Shown here in pieces: positions 26,158 through 35,054 of a stretch of DNA of 64,000 bases (position 1 is the stretch's first letter; every line of letters starts with the position of its first letter). Source of the stretch: an uncultured Bacilli bacterium (GTDB lineage: Bacteria > Bacillota_I > Bacilli_A > RF39 > UBA660); contig CAJUIY010000001.1 in assembly GCA_910586865.1 (NCBI GenBank), forward strand, positions 1 to 64,000, given 5' to 3'. A model generated the notes under the pieces. The model was not told where the DNA came from. It was given only the letters and a program-made list of their open reading frames with translations, and made no database searches. Both the position numbers and the translations under genes were made by a program.

Positions 26158-27798
26158 TTATTTTCTACCAATTCCCTTTAATAATTGTTTTGGAACACCT
26201 ACTTTATCCGTTTGAATCTTGTCTATTAATTCACTAGACAGTTTTTCTTCAAACGCCTCTATTTGTTCATTTAGAACATAAACTATTCCACTAATAGCAT
26301 GTGATTTTTCTTCTGTCTTCGTAATATCTTTTGCAGAAGTATAAGCCTCAAGTGCCATTTCACAACAGAATAAGCCTCCTGTTAAATCAGGATAATATTG
26401 TAATTTTTCAGAAACACTAATAGCATTATGTGCTTCTTTAATAAATGTTAGATTCTCTTGCATAGCGTTATATCTTCTTTCTGCATCCAAATCTAAGTTA
26501 GCACCTAATACTCTAATACCAGTTTCTAGCGTTTCTATTGCACTAAGATAATTAAATTTTTGTGAAACTTCCCTATATTGATTATCCATATCTCTATATT
26601 TCTTTGTATATTCGTCTAGAATTTCTAGTTGTTCTTTTCTCTTTTTTCTAGTATATAGAAATAAATTGACTGAGGCTTCTTCTTTATCCACATAACTAGA
26701 AGCAGTAAGATATTGAAATAATGTAGATAAGATTTGTTGCCAATCTGTATATTCTTCAAGAATAAAATCATAATTCATCTTACCAGGATATTTCTGTTTT
26801 AATATTTCTATTGCTCTTACTTTTTTATTAATATCTTCTAATAAGTATGCTCCTGCAAAATCATCTATGGTCTTCTCTATAATTACTCATACCATGAATA
26901 AACTCACTAATTTCTTCATCTGTCATTTCTTTTCCCAAAAATATTTTATCTATTATTTCATTTTGCTTTCGTTTGCTAACTTTTTTTTCTTCTTCTTCGG
27001 CAGCTTTTACTCTTTTTCCACGCTTAGATTCTTTAACAACTCTAAGTTGTATACCCATAATATCACTATATAAAATGTTATTACATATAATTTCGATTTT
27101 TTTCTCTAAGGATAATTGCTCAAATCTCTTATCAGTTATTTTCAACTTTTTTGATTTTAAATACTCTACTGCTACTTCGAGATACTCCCCATCATTAAAA
27201 TCAAAATATTCTTTTTCTTTTAGTTCCCTTAAAGAAGGCTCTTCATATTCATAATCTGTCTCCTCTAAAGATACGCCACATTGCTCTGCTATTTTTCTTA
27301 TTTGTATTGGAATGGAACTAATTTCTTCTATCTGTTTTTGTGATAAGAAAGAGTTCCAATTCATATTTTTTACTCTTTCTGCAATATCTTTCATTTGAAA
27401 TACAGAAGATAAATCCATACTATTTGAATCTTGTGTCGCTTGTGCTAATAATTTAAATGTGCAATCTTTCAACATAGACATAGTATTCTCTTGAAAATAA
27501 TGCATCTGTTTTTTGATACGAATTACATCGTCCATTATCTGGTCATAAGAAAACTCCTTTGTATAAAATTCCCAACTATTATTTGTATATTCTACTACTA
27601 CCATTTTCCTCTTTTTTTTATCTACGATGCTGACCTCTTTTATTCGCTCCCCATCTTTCAAATTACCATATACAGAGAAATATTGATATAATATTTTTTC
27701 TTGTTTTTCATAAAAGTCCGCATCTTCTAACATCTTCCTAGCATAAAGGGTTGTTGCTATTTTCTCTGCAACCTCTCTATTACTGGATCTTTTTCCAT
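26158..27798 (-). pseudogene. Frameshifted hypothetical gene (two breaks)
   Basis: A perfect ribosome binding site (AAGGAGGAG) precedes ATG 27798, but that frame ends after 13 codons. A second frame starting at the same place reads 'GKRSSNREVAEKIATTLYARK' and runs on into a 290-residue ORF ending at 26861. A third frame then continues without any start codon as 'KTIDDFAGAYLLEDINKKVRAIE' into a 206-residue ORF ending at 26158. Read through two single-base corrections, this is one protein of about 550 residues, acidic and helical, of unknown function. The 206-residue part could still be expressed from ATG 26778, but its ribosome binding site is poor. Confidence 0.65.
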
Positions 27799-27909
27799 AA
27801 CTATCTCCTCCTTTTTTGTTCTATATGATACAATATTTTAATAATAAATACAACTCATTTCTTTTTTTCTTAATTTATGATATACTACACATAGTTTGGA
27901 GGGGATACT

Positions 27910-29220
27910 ATGGCAGTTCCTACTATCGCTATTGTTGGAAGACCAAATGTAGGTAAAAGTACTCTATTTAATAAAATCGTAGGCAAGAAAATAGCAATCA
28001 TCGAAGATATACCAGGAGTTACTCGGGATCGCTTGTACCAAGAAGTAACTTATCATAATAAAAAGTTCTTCTTAATTGATACTGGCGGGATTGATGTGTC
28101 TGATGAAAAATTCAATGAAGAAATTAAAGTACAGGCAGAGATAGCCATTAATGAAGCAGATATTGTGTTATTTCTTGTAGATGGAAAAGAAGGAATTACA
28201 CATAATGATATAGTAATTCGAGATATTTTAAGAAAGAGTAAAAAAATGGTTATTGTCGCTATTAATAAAATCGATACCAAAGAAGCACAAAACAATTTAT
28301 ACGATTTCTATGAATTAGGATTTGATTCTTATATTCCAATTAGTAGTATTCATAATACAGGATATATTGAATTAATGGATATGCTTACGATGGAGTTTAG
28401 AGAAAATGATATGGAAGAAGAAGATACTCGTATCAAATTTTCTATAATAGGACGTCCTAATGTCGGAAAAAGTTCTTTAATGAATGCCTTATTAAACGAA
28501 GAAAGAGTTGTTGTTTCTGATATTGCTGGTACAACAAGAGATGCGATTGACACGGTATTAAAATATCATGGAGAAGAATACGTTATGATTGATACTGCTG
28601 GTATGAGAAAAAAAGGAAGAGTGTTTGAGACTATTGAAAAATACAGCCTGCTTCGTTCTATGCGTGCGATAGATCGGAGTGATATTTGTCTTGTTATCAT
28701 TAATGCAGAAGAAGGAATTACCGAACACGATAAACATATCGCAGGATATGCGATTGAAAAAGGAAAAGGACTTATTTTGGTTGTCAATAAATGGGATACC
28801 GTAAAAGATACCACAATCAATGATTATAAAAAATTAGTTCGAGCAGAATTTCAATTTGCACCATATGCACCTATCGTCTTCTTATCTGCACTTACTAAAA
28901 AAAGAATCCATACCCTAATGCCAGAAGTCATCAAAGTAAGCGAGAACATAAAGAAAGAAATAAAAACTAGTCTTTTAAATGATGTGATACTTGATGCTTA
29001 TCAATTAAATAAACCTCCATCTTATAAAGGAAACCGATTAAAGATTTATTTTTCTAGTCAAACTGGAATCAAACCTCCAAAATTTACATTAAGAGTGAAT
29101 AATAAGGGGCTTGTTCATTTCTCTTATGAAAGATACCTAGAAAATAAATTAAGAGAAAATTTTGATTTGGAAGGAACTCCTATTATTTTACAATTTAAAA
29201 ATAGGAACGGTGATGAATAA
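27910..29220 (+). CDS. der: Ribosome biogenesis GTPase Der (EngA)
   Basis: Der is a double GTPase required for 50S subunit assembly. The 436-residue protein has two G domains in tandem: GRPNVGKST with DTGG and NKID, then GRPNVGKSS with DTAG and NKWD, and a C-terminal KH-like domain. The N-terminal start at ATG after GGAGGGG is unambiguous. It is followed by a small gene whose ATG overlaps the stop codon. Confidence 0.97.
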   Translation: MAVPTIAIVGRPNVGKSTLFNKIVGKKIAIIEDIPGVTRDRLYQEVTYHNKKFFLIDTGGIDVSDEKFNEEIKVQAEIAINEADIVLFLVDGKEGITHNDIVIRDILRKSKKMVIVAINKIDTKEAQNNLYDFYELGFDSYIPISSIHNTGYIELMDMLTMEFRENDMEEEDTRIKFSIIGRPNVGKSSLMNALLNEERVVVSDIAGTTRDAIDTVLKYHGEEYVMIDTAGMRKKGRVFETIEKYSLLRSMRAIDRSDICLVIINAEEGITEHDKHIAGYAIEKGKGLILVVNKWDTVKDTTINDYKKLVRAEFQFAPYAPIVFLSALTKKRIHTLMPEVIKVSENIKKEIKTSLLNDVILDAYQLNKPPSYKGNRLKIYFSSQTGIKPPKFTLRVNNKGLVHFSYERYLENKLRENFDLEGTPIILQFKNRNGDE

Positions 29221-29408
29221 TGTTTTTTCAAGCAAAAAATCCAAAAACAGAAATGGATAGTCTAAATCGAGCATTGGAAATACTCCAAGATAGATATTCT
29301 AAAAAAGTAATTTCTATTGAAGAATTTTCAAAAAAATGCGAAGAAATTGTGAAAAAGAAAGAGAAGTATCAAAAAAAATTAGAGAAAAAGGAAAAGAGCA
29401 ATTATTAA
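29220..29408 (+). CDS. Small coiled-coil protein downstream of der
   Basis: A 62-residue charged protein. 'MDSLNRALEILQDRYSKKVISIEEFSKKCEEIVKK' resembles SHOCT-like short C-terminal helices, and the rest is a Lys/Glu-rich helix. Its ATG overlaps the der stop codon by one base (TAATG), so it is translationally coupled. No membrane segment is seen. Function unknown. Confidence 0.65.
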   Translation: MFFQAKNPKTEMDSLNRALEILQDRYSKKVISIEEFSKKCEEIVKKKEKYQKKLEKKEKSNY

Positions 29409-29419
29409 AGCTCTTTTTG
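29393..29419 (+). terminator. Terminator of the der operon
   Basis: AAAGAGC (29393-29399) pairs with GCTCTTT (29410-29416), followed by Ts. The stem overlaps the stop codon of the small gene. Confidence 0.75.
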
Positions 29420-29424
29420 TTTGA

Positions 29425-29451
29425 ACGTTTTATAAGAAGGAACATATAATA
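29425..29451 (+). promoter_or_regulatory. Candidate sigma-K promoter of spoVIF
   Basis: AC (29425-29426), a 16-base spacer and CATATAATA (29443-29451) match the sigma-K consensus AC-N16-CATANNNTA exactly, 17 bp before the spoVIF ATG. The position just after the der terminator supports a separate, mother-cell-specific transcript. Confidence 0.6.
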
Positions 29452-29467
29452 AGATAGGAGGAGAACT

Positions 29468-29707
29468 ATGTTTGGAGATAATTTTTTTAAAAAAGTAGAG
29501 AAAAAGACAAATGTCAATAAAGATACCATAATGTCTTTAGCAAAAAAACTTCAAAATTCCAATATGAAGGATGAAAAAGTGTTAAGGGATATGGTACAAG
29601 AAATATCAGCAATTACAGGAAAAGAAGTATCCAAAGAAAAAGAGGATAAAATTGTAAATGCAATCGTACAAGATAATGTACCAAAAGATATTGATAAAAT
29701 GTTTTAG
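29468..29707 (+). CDS. spoVIF: Stage VI sporulation protein F
   Basis: A 79-residue protein that matches the SpoVIF family by memory: 'FFKKVEKKTNVNKDTIMSLAKKLQNSNMKDEKVLRDMVQ' and 'GKEVSKEKEDKIVNAIV' are the conserved blocks. SpoVIF stabilises GerE in the mother cell and affects late coat assembly in Bacillus. GGAGGAG precedes the ATG. The upstream sigma-K-like promoter agrees with the known sigma-K control of the Bacillus gene. Confidence 0.8.
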   Translation: MFGDNFFKKVEKKTNVNKDTIMSLAKKLQNSNMKDEKVLRDMVQEISAITGKEVSKEKEDKIVNAIVQDNVPKDIDKMF

Positions 29708-29728
29708 AACTATTAAGTTCTTTTTTTA
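29705..29728 (+). terminator. Terminator of spoVIF
   Basis: AGAAC and GTTCT form a short stem followed by a run of Ts directly after the stop codon. The stem is only 5 bp, so strength is uncertain. Confidence 0.5.
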
Positions 29729-30016
29729 TACACAAAAGTAGCTAAGAATAAGAAGATAAATTAGAAAAACTAAATAATGGTAGTTATTTTAAAACATTAT
29801 ACGATAATTAGATTACTCAAAAAAGTTACAAAGAGAAAAAAAGAAGATGCCTTAGCATCTCTATAAAAAAAGGAGAGTAATACTCAAATTATTTCAAAAT
29901 ATACTAATTTGCCAGGAAAAGAAATAGAAAATCTTAGAAATATAAAACACAACTAGGAAGTGAATGGAATTATCTTCTTTTTATATAACTGGTAGCCACT
30001 TCAATAGAAATTTTCC
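29729..30016. other. Spacer between spoVIF and the HExxH gene
   Basis: No convincing gene. It contains a 7-bp palindrome (AGATGC...GCATCT near 29850) and a stretch after AAAGGAG near 29870 that reads 'ISKYTNLPGKEIENLRNIKHN' and a stop, without a usable start codon; this may be a gene remnant. GAAGTG/CACTTC near 29957 and 29997 could be the terminator of the gene to the right. Confidence 0.4.
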
Positions 30017-30886
30017 TTAGGATATCATTTTTTTTACTTTTTTATACTCATCTTTTGTAATATCTAATCCTAAAGACAATCTTCTCTCTAGGGTATCTCT
30101 TTTAGTATCCTCTAATAAATGATAAAACTCTTTTGTAAAATGTCTATTCCCTCTTATAAATTTAGCCTGTTTGAAATCGTTTATATATCTTTTTGTAGGA
30201 GATGAAATGTCAGAATTAAAATCATACCCATCTAATAAAAAGTATGCTAAATACATTTTTAGTACACTAGTAATATCAGAATAATTAATATCACCACTAG
30301 ATAAATAATTAATTACTTCCTTTAGGGAATGGTATTCCGCTAACTTTTCTGTAGGGCTAATAGAATCATATTTTTCTTTTAAAGATTTCAACATCATCGT
30401 ATTTCTAATCATTTCCTCTTTTAAAGGTCGATAAGAATTAGATAGCATCAAAAGAAATGGTTTATATAAGGTATGAATGGGATGTAGTTCTAACTTTACC
30501 AATTTCGCTTCTATATCTGCATTTTTTTCTCTACTTATTTTATTTTGTAAAGCGTGGTCCATCTCATGTAATATCATATGTTCTAAAAATATTTTTACAT
30601 ACATATCTTGATGATTCTTTTTGATAGTATGTTCAACAGAAGAATTAATGCTTTTTAAAAATTCATTCATCTTATATAGATCAACAATTATCATTTTTTT
30701 CACCATACTATAGGCCATTGGAGAAGAATAAGATTGCGATTTATCTATAAAACATATACCATTAACATACTCATCTAAATTTTTCTTATCACAAGTAGTG
30801 TATATTAACTTTTCTAAGGCACTCTCATTAACCTCTGTATTCTTGTTTATTGCTCCATCTAGAATATCCATTATAGTATCATCCAT
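30017..30886 (-). CDS. Hypothetical protein with an HExxH motif
   Basis: A protein of about 289 residues, unrecognised. 'FLEHMILHEMDHALQNK' near residue 110 contains HEMDH, the zinc-binding HExxH motif of metallopeptidases. The rest is helical and charged. No signal peptide or membrane helix is visible, so a zinc protease would be cytoplasmic. ATG 30886 has AAGGAGAG nine bases upstream; the 12 residues in front are not likely translated. The gene is next to an IS3 element whose left end is about 60 bp before its start. Protease activity is inference. Confidence 0.55.
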   Translation of the reverse strand: MDDTIMDILDGAINKNTEVNESALEKLIYTTCDKKNLDEYVNGICFIDKSQSYSSPMAYSMVKKMIIVDLYKMNEFLKSINSSVEHTIKKNHQDMYVKIFLEHMILHEMDHALQNKISREKNADIEAKLVKLELHPIHTLYKPFLLMLSNSYRPLKEEMIRNTMMLKSLKEKYDSISPTEKLAEYHSLKEVINYLSSGDINYSDITSVLKMYLAYFLLDGYDFNSDISSPTKRYINDFKQAKFIRGNRHFTKEFYHLLEDTKRDTLERRLSLGLDITKDEYKKVKKMIS

Positions 30887-31038
30887 GACATTTCTCTCCT
30901 TCTTGGCACTATATCTTAGCATTGATTTGGATTTATGTCAAGTTTTTAGACACATTTTTTCGAACAAATTCATCGCATTTACTTTTATTCCAATTTCCTT
31001 TTGACTAGCAGAAACATTTTAATTAATTATTGCTCGTA

Positions 31039-31077
31039 TTACTTATTAATTTTCAAAAAATGAAAATTAATAAGTAA
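31039..31077. repeat. 16-bp perfect palindrome inside the IS3 element
   Basis: TTACTTATTAATTTTC (31039-31054) and its exact inverse (31062-31077) flank a 7-base loop. It lies between the orfB stop and the left IS end. It lacks a U-run on either side. It may be a folded RNA end of the transposase transcript or a protein-binding site. Confidence 0.6.
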
Positions 31078-31142
31078 ACCCGTTTAAAGGATATACAATG
31101 TTTCTTTACTTGTCAAAAGTTTTCTCGGAATAATCGTAAATA

Positions 31143-32060
31143 CTAAGCTATTGCTAAGTTAGTAATATAATTATTATATTTTTGATTTGGTGTAATATAT
31201 CCTAATGTACTATGTATACGTTTGTTGTTATACCAACTCTCTATAAACTCAAATATCACCATCTTTGCTTCTTCAAATGTTTCATACACACCGTTATTCA
31301 CTTCCTCTTTTTTTAATATGGCATTGAAGCTTTCCATACTTGCATTATCATATGGGTAGCCTTTTTTGCTGTATGAATGTCTTATTTTTAATGTGGATAA
31401 TAAAGTTTCATAATTGTTTGATGTGTACTGACTTCCTCTATCTGAATGGAATATTCCATCTTTCTCTAATCCTCTGTTTGTAAGCGCTTTGTTAAATGCA
31501 TCTATTACTAAGTCATCTGTCATTGAAGTACCATAACTCCAACCAACTACTTTTAAATCAAACAGATCCATTACTATTGCTAAATAAGTCCAGCCTGTTT
31601 CTTTTGTGTATATGTATGTTATATCTCCAACCCATTTTTGACTTGGCTTATCTGCTTTAAAGTTTTGTTCTAATAGGTTTGGATATTCTTTTGTATTATC
31701 TGTTTTAGAACTGCCTGAATGATTGTATTTCTTAACTGTTATGCTTCTAAGTCCTAAAAATTTCATTCTTCTAGCAACTCTTTTTTGACTAACTTTTACT
31801 CCCTGACTATTAAGTATTTTGGTTATTTTAAGTGAACCATATCTTCCTTTGGATTCATCAAATATTCCTGTAATTTGTACAACTAATTCTCTATTGGATT
31901 CCTTATAGGAATTAGTTGTATGGTTACAATGATAGTAATAAACTGAGTGGTGTAGTTCTAAACACTTACATAATAATCTAACATCATAGACTTCTTTGTT
32001 GTTATCTATGAATCTGATTTTATCTTCTATTTCTTTGAGAATATGGCTACTGCTTTTTTT
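31143..32060 (-). CDS. IS3-family transposase OrfB (by -1 frameshift)
   Basis: The catalytic part of the transposase. From the first internal ATG it is 207 residues, but the frame is open back to the end of orfA and reads 'EIEDKIRFIDNNKEVYDVRLLCKCL' and 'GRYGSLKITKILNSQG' (HTH_21-like) before that ATG. The rve core has D in 'WVGDITYIYT', D in 'FHSDRGSQY' and E in 'NASMESFNAILK'. A -1 slip on the A7G run at 32053-32060 joins it to orfA. All catalytic residues are present. Confidence 0.85.
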   Translation of the reverse strand, partial: KKSSSHILKEIEDKIRFIDNNKEVYDVRLLCKCLELHHSVYYYHCNHTTNSYKESNRELVVQITGIFDESKGRYGSLKITKILNSQGVKVSQKRVARRMKFLGLRSITVKKYNHSGSSKTDNTKEYPNLLEQNFKADKPSQKWVGDITYIYTKETGWTYLAIVMDLFDLKVVGWSYGTSMTDDLVIDAFNKALTNRGLEKDGIFHSDRGSQYTSNNYETLLSTLKIRHSYSKKGYPYDNASMESFNAILKKEEVNNGVYETFEEAKMVIFEFIESWYNNKRIHSTLGYITPNQKYNNYITNLAIA

Positions 32061-32299
32061 AGGATTTCCACCTCCTGTTCAAGCTCTCTATTTTTCCTTT
32101 GGAGTTTTAGTATTTCATCATTATTAGTAACTTCTCCAGTTGATGTTGTTATTGTTTTATATTTTTTAATCCAACTATCAATAGTACTTTTTCCTATGCC
32201 ATATTCTCTTGATAATTCTGATATTCCTTTTCCAGATTCATATAAATTTACTACTGTCTTTTTAAATTCTTCATCATAAGTTTTATATTGTCTTGCCAC
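32027..32299 (-). CDS. IS3-family transposase OrfA
   Basis: A protein of about 90 residues with the HTH of IS3 OrfA ('YDEEFKKTVVNLYESGKGISELSREYGIGKSTIDSWIKKY') and a leucine-zipper-like C-terminus ('LQRKNRELEQEVEILKKAV'). GTG 32299 follows GGAGG by 8 bases and is the likely start; another GTG lies 6 bp upstream. The slippery A7G lies 24 bp before its stop codon. Confidence 0.85.
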   Translation of the reverse strand: MARQYKTYDEEFKKTVVNLYESGKGISELSREYGIGKSTIDSWIKKYKTITTSTGEVTNNDEILKLQRKNRELEQEVEILKKAVAIFSKK

Positions 32300-32425
32300 A
32301 GACACGACCTCCTTCTTTGATTTGATATTATATCACATCGTTCGAAATTTCGTGTCTATATATCTATACTAACACCAATTTTATAAAAAAACAAGTAGAA
32401 CTATTTCTCTATTTTCCTTTTCAAT

Positions 32426-32454
32426 GAATATATTATTTTTTCTTTACATAGATT
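32426..32454 (+). promoter_or_regulatory. Candidate sigma-E promoter of spoIVA
   Basis: GAATATA (32426-32432), a 14-base spacer and CATAGATT (32447-32454) resemble the sigma-E mother-cell consensus (ATA-type -35, CATACAHT-type -10), 24 bp before the start codon. spoIVA is a known sigma-E gene in Bacillus. Confidence 0.45.
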
Positions 32455-32477
32455 TAAATGAATAAAGGAGAATGTAT

Positions 32478-33953
32478 ATGGAAAAGCAAGAAATTATTAA
32501 AAATATAGCAGCTCGTAGCGGTGGTGATGTCTACTTAGGAGTTGTTGGAGCTGTTAGAACGGGAAAATCCACATTTATCAAAAAAATGGTTGAAACCTTA
32601 ATTGTTCCTAATATTGAAGATGAATATGAAAGAAAAAGAGCACTAGATGAAATTCCTCAAAGTGCTGCCGGGAAAACTATTATGACTACAGAACCAAAAT
32701 TCGTTCCTAATAATGCTGCAACTATTAATATTGAAGACTTTAGCTGCAATATTAGATTAGTAGATTGTGTTGGTTATGTAATTGATAAAGCAGTAGGTGC
32801 AGAAGATGAAAATGGACCAAGAATGGTAAAAACACCTTGGTACAACGAGGAAATACCCTTTGTAGAAGCTGCAGAAATTGGAACAGAAAAAGTAATCAAG
32901 GATCATTCTACAATAGGAATTGTAGTTACAACAGATGGATCAATTGGTGAATTTAACAGAAATGATTATTTAGAAGCGGAAAATAGAGTCATAAGTGAGC
33001 TAAAAAGTATTGGAAAACCATTTATTGTACTTTTAAACTCTACACATCCTACTCTACCAGAAACAGAACGTTTAGCCTCATCCTTAAAAGAAGAACACAA
33101 TGTTCCTGTTATGCCAATTAGTATTGAGGCAATGACAGAGAAAGATATGTATGATATTCTAAAAGAAGCATTATATGAATTTCCTGTATTAGAAGTAAAA
33201 GTAAACATGCCCGAATGGATTGCTATCTTAAATTATAGTCATCCAGTCAAAAAAGAATACATTAAATGTATTAAGGAAAGTGTCATAGAAATTGACAAAT
33301 TAAGAGATATTGAAAACATAACGAAACATTTCTTAAGTAGTGAGATGATTGAAAAAAGTTATTTATCGGAAGTAGATCCATCAACTGGTATCATCACAAT
33401 TACATTAACGGCACCAGCTTCCTTATATAATAAAACATTGACAGAAATTATAGATGTAGATGTCAAAAATAAAGCAGATCTACTTTCCCTATTCCAAGAT
33501 TTTAACATTGCAAAAAAAGAATATGATCAAATAAAATATGCTTTAAAAATGGTAAAACAAACTGGTTATGGAGTAGCAACACCATCTCTTGATGATATGA
33601 AACTAGAAAAACCGGAGATTATTAAACAAGGACCTAGATATGGTGTAAAACTAAAAGCCATTGCCCCTTCCATTCATATGATTCGTGTCGATGTAGAATC
33701 TACCTTTGAACCTATTATTGGTAGTGAAGTACAAAGTAAAGAATTAATTGATTATTTAATGAAAGATCAAGATGCAGATCCAACCAGTATTTGGAAAAGT
33801 GAAATATTTGGTAGAAGTCTAGATAATATTGTTCAAGAGGGAATCCAATCAAAGATTAGTTTAATGCCAGATAATATTAGATATAAATTACAACAAACAC
33901 TTACAAAAGTAGTTAATAAGGGTTCTAATAACATGATTGCGATTGTCATTTAG
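32478..33953 (+). CDS. spoIVA: Stage IV sporulation protein A
   Basis: SpoIVA is the ATPase that polymerises on the forespore surface and forms the base of the coat. The 491-residue protein matches throughout: 'IAARSGGDVYLGVVGAVRTGKSTFIKKM' with Walker A GAVRTGKST, 'DEIPQSAAGKTIMTTEPKFVPNNA', the Walker B-like 'LVDCVGYVI', 'RMVKTPWYNEEIPF' and the C-terminal 'LMPDNIRYKLQQTLTKVVNKGSNNMIAIVI'. The length is canonical. ATG 32478 is 7 nt from AAAGGAG; an ATG 6 bp upstream is too close to it. Confidence 0.97.
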   Translation: MEKQEIIKNIAARSGGDVYLGVVGAVRTGKSTFIKKMVETLIVPNIEDEYERKRALDEIPQSAAGKTIMTTEPKFVPNNAATINIEDFSCNIRLVDCVGYVIDKAVGAEDENGPRMVKTPWYNEEIPFVEAAEIGTEKVIKDHSTIGIVVTTDGSIGEFNRNDYLEAENRVISELKSIGKPFIVLLNSTHPTLPETERLASSLKEEHNVPVMPISIEAMTEKDMYDILKEALYEFPVLEVKVNMPEWIAILNYSHPVKKEYIKCIKESVIEIDKLRDIENITKHFLSSEMIEKSYLSEVDPSTGIITITLTAPASLYNKTLTEIIDVDVKNKADLLSLFQDFNIAKKEYDQIKYALKMVKQTGYGVATPSLDDMKLEKPEIIKQGPRYGVKLKAIAPSIHMIRVDVESTFEPIIGSEVQSKELIDYLMKDQDADPTSIWKSEIFGRSLDNIVQEGIQSKISLMPDNIRYKLQQTLTKVVNKGSNNMIAIVI

Positions 33954-33972
33954 AGGAGTTATCCTCTTTTTA
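33952..33972 (+). terminator. Terminator of spoIVA
   Basis: AGAGGA-GTTA-TCCTCT followed by TTTTT begins at the spoIVA stop codon. It also overlaps the end of the convergent gene. Confidence 0.75.
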
Positions 33973-34423
33973 TTTTTTTTCCTCGTGCCATAATTTTCTT
34001 TACATCATCTCCATAGATGATAGTTGCCATATCTAAATACTTATTACAATTATCAATTTCATCAATATCAATATAAAATTTTCCATTATAATATCGGTTC
34101 GTAGCTTCTTTGCATAAATTATACTCCTCTGTTTCTAATAAAAATTTTTCATTCTTATAAATAATAATTCGAAAATCCACTTCATTTGTAAATTCATTAT
34201 CATCTATTTTTATTAAATTTAAAAAGGCTCCTATTTTTTGATTCACATAAGCTTTTATTTTATAAAAGCCACTTAAATTTAAATGATATCTTCTATCTAT
34301 TTTTAAAATAATGTCTCGAATAATCATTAATAAATCATCCTTATCTTTCATATAAAAATCATCAAAATAAAATTGATTAACAAATACATTCATATCTTCT
34401 TCATTAAGCATTTCAATCTTCAA
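33959..34423 (-). CDS. Hypothetical protein, 154 residues
   Basis: Not recognised. The protein is acidic, rich in Asp, Ile, Lys and Tyr, with a mixed alpha/beta pattern ('LNLSGFYKIKAYVNQKIGAFLNLIKID', 'EVDFRIIIYKNEKFLLET', 'GKFYIDIDEIDN'). No membrane helix is seen. TTG 34423 follows AGGTGAT and is the likely start; GTG 34432 is possible. It lies directly downstream of engB but after a probable terminator. It faces spoIVA, end to end. Confidence 0.55.
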   Translation of the reverse strand: MKIEMLNEEDMNVFVNQFYFDDFYMKDKDDLLMIIRDIILKIDRRYHLNLSGFYKIKAYVNQKIGAFLNLIKIDDNEFTNEVDFRIIIYKNEKFLLETEEYNLCKEATNRYYNGKFYIDIDEIDNCNKYLDMATIIYGDDVKKIMARGKKIKRG

Positions 34424-34447
34424 ATCTATCACCTACACTATTGTATG

Positions 34448-34486
34448 AAAAAAGAATTAAATGGTTTCTATTACACTTAATTCTTC
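34448..34486 (-). terminator. Candidate terminator of engB
   Basis: On the minus strand AAGAATTAA and TTAATTCTT form a stem with a 16-base loop, followed by TTTT. Half of the stem lies inside the last engB codons, and the loop is long. Confidence 0.45.
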
Positions 34487-35053
34487 TAACTTTTGTAAGA
34501 CTTCTTTTACACCTAATTTTGTTACACTGGAGAATACAATGAAGTCATCTCCAACTACTAAATCTAATGTATCTAGAATCGTTTTTATATTTTTATCCTT
34601 CTTACTACCACCTACTTTATCTGCTTTTGTGGCAATTACAGTAACTGGTACTTTATAATATTTTAAAAAATTATACATTAAAATATCATCATCAGATGGT
34701 TGATGTCGAAAATCGACTAATAGAAATACTCTTTTTAATTGTTCTCTTTTTTCTAAATATTCTTCTATCATCATTCCAAATTTTGCTTGTGTTTTTTTAT
34801 CTACCTGGGCATAACCATATCCTGGAACATCAATGATATAAAACGTATCATTTACAGAATAGAAGTTTAAAGTTTGCGTTTTTCCAGGTCTAGAGGAAAT
34901 ATGAGCAATATTCTTTCGTGATAAAATCGTATTAATAAAACTACTCTTTCCTACATTACTTCTTCCTACCAATAAAAATTCTGGTTTAACGGTATCTGGA
35001 TATTGACTTCTTCTTGTAGCAATTACTTCCAAATCTGCTTTTTTAATCTCCAT
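34457..35053 (-). CDS. engB: Ribosome biogenesis GTPase EngB (YsxC/YihA)
   Basis: A GTPase for 50S assembly. The 198-residue protein has G1 GRSNVGKSSFIN, 'SSRPGKTQTLNFY', G3 DVPGYGYA, 'DFRHQPSDDDILMYNFL', G4 TKAD and a C-terminal 'FSSVTKLGVKEV'. The ATG is preceded by GGAGGTGG and lies one base after the nrnA stop codon, so the two are co-translated. Confidence 0.97.
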   Translation of the reverse strand: MEIKKADLEVIATRRSQYPDTVKPEFLLVGRSNVGKSSFINTILSRKNIAHISSRPGKTQTLNFYSVNDTFYIIDVPGYGYAQVDKKTQAKFGMMIEEYLEKREQLKRVFLLVDFRHQPSDDDILMYNFLKYYKVPVTVIATKADKVGGSKKDKNIKTILDTLDLVVGDDFIVFSSVTKLGVKEVLQKLEELSVIETI

Positions 35054-35054
35054 C

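Larger units (their letters stand above)
30947..32358 (-). mobile_element. IS3-family insertion sequence (IS150-like), about 1.4 kb
   Basis: It contains orfA and orfB joined by a ribosomal frameshift signal. Terminal inverted repeats are visible: TAGACAC followed by TTTCGAAC at the left end (30947 onward) and the same two blocks inverted at the right end (to 32358). No clear 3-4 bp target duplication is seen, so insertion may be old. About 190 bp of non-coding sequence with a 16-bp perfect palindrome lies between orfB and the left end. Confidence 0.75.

Noticed and set aside
29870..29960. Small gene after AAAGGAG reading 'ISKYTNLPGKEIENLR'
   Set aside because: No ATG, GTG or TTG fits the frame; treated as possible remnant.
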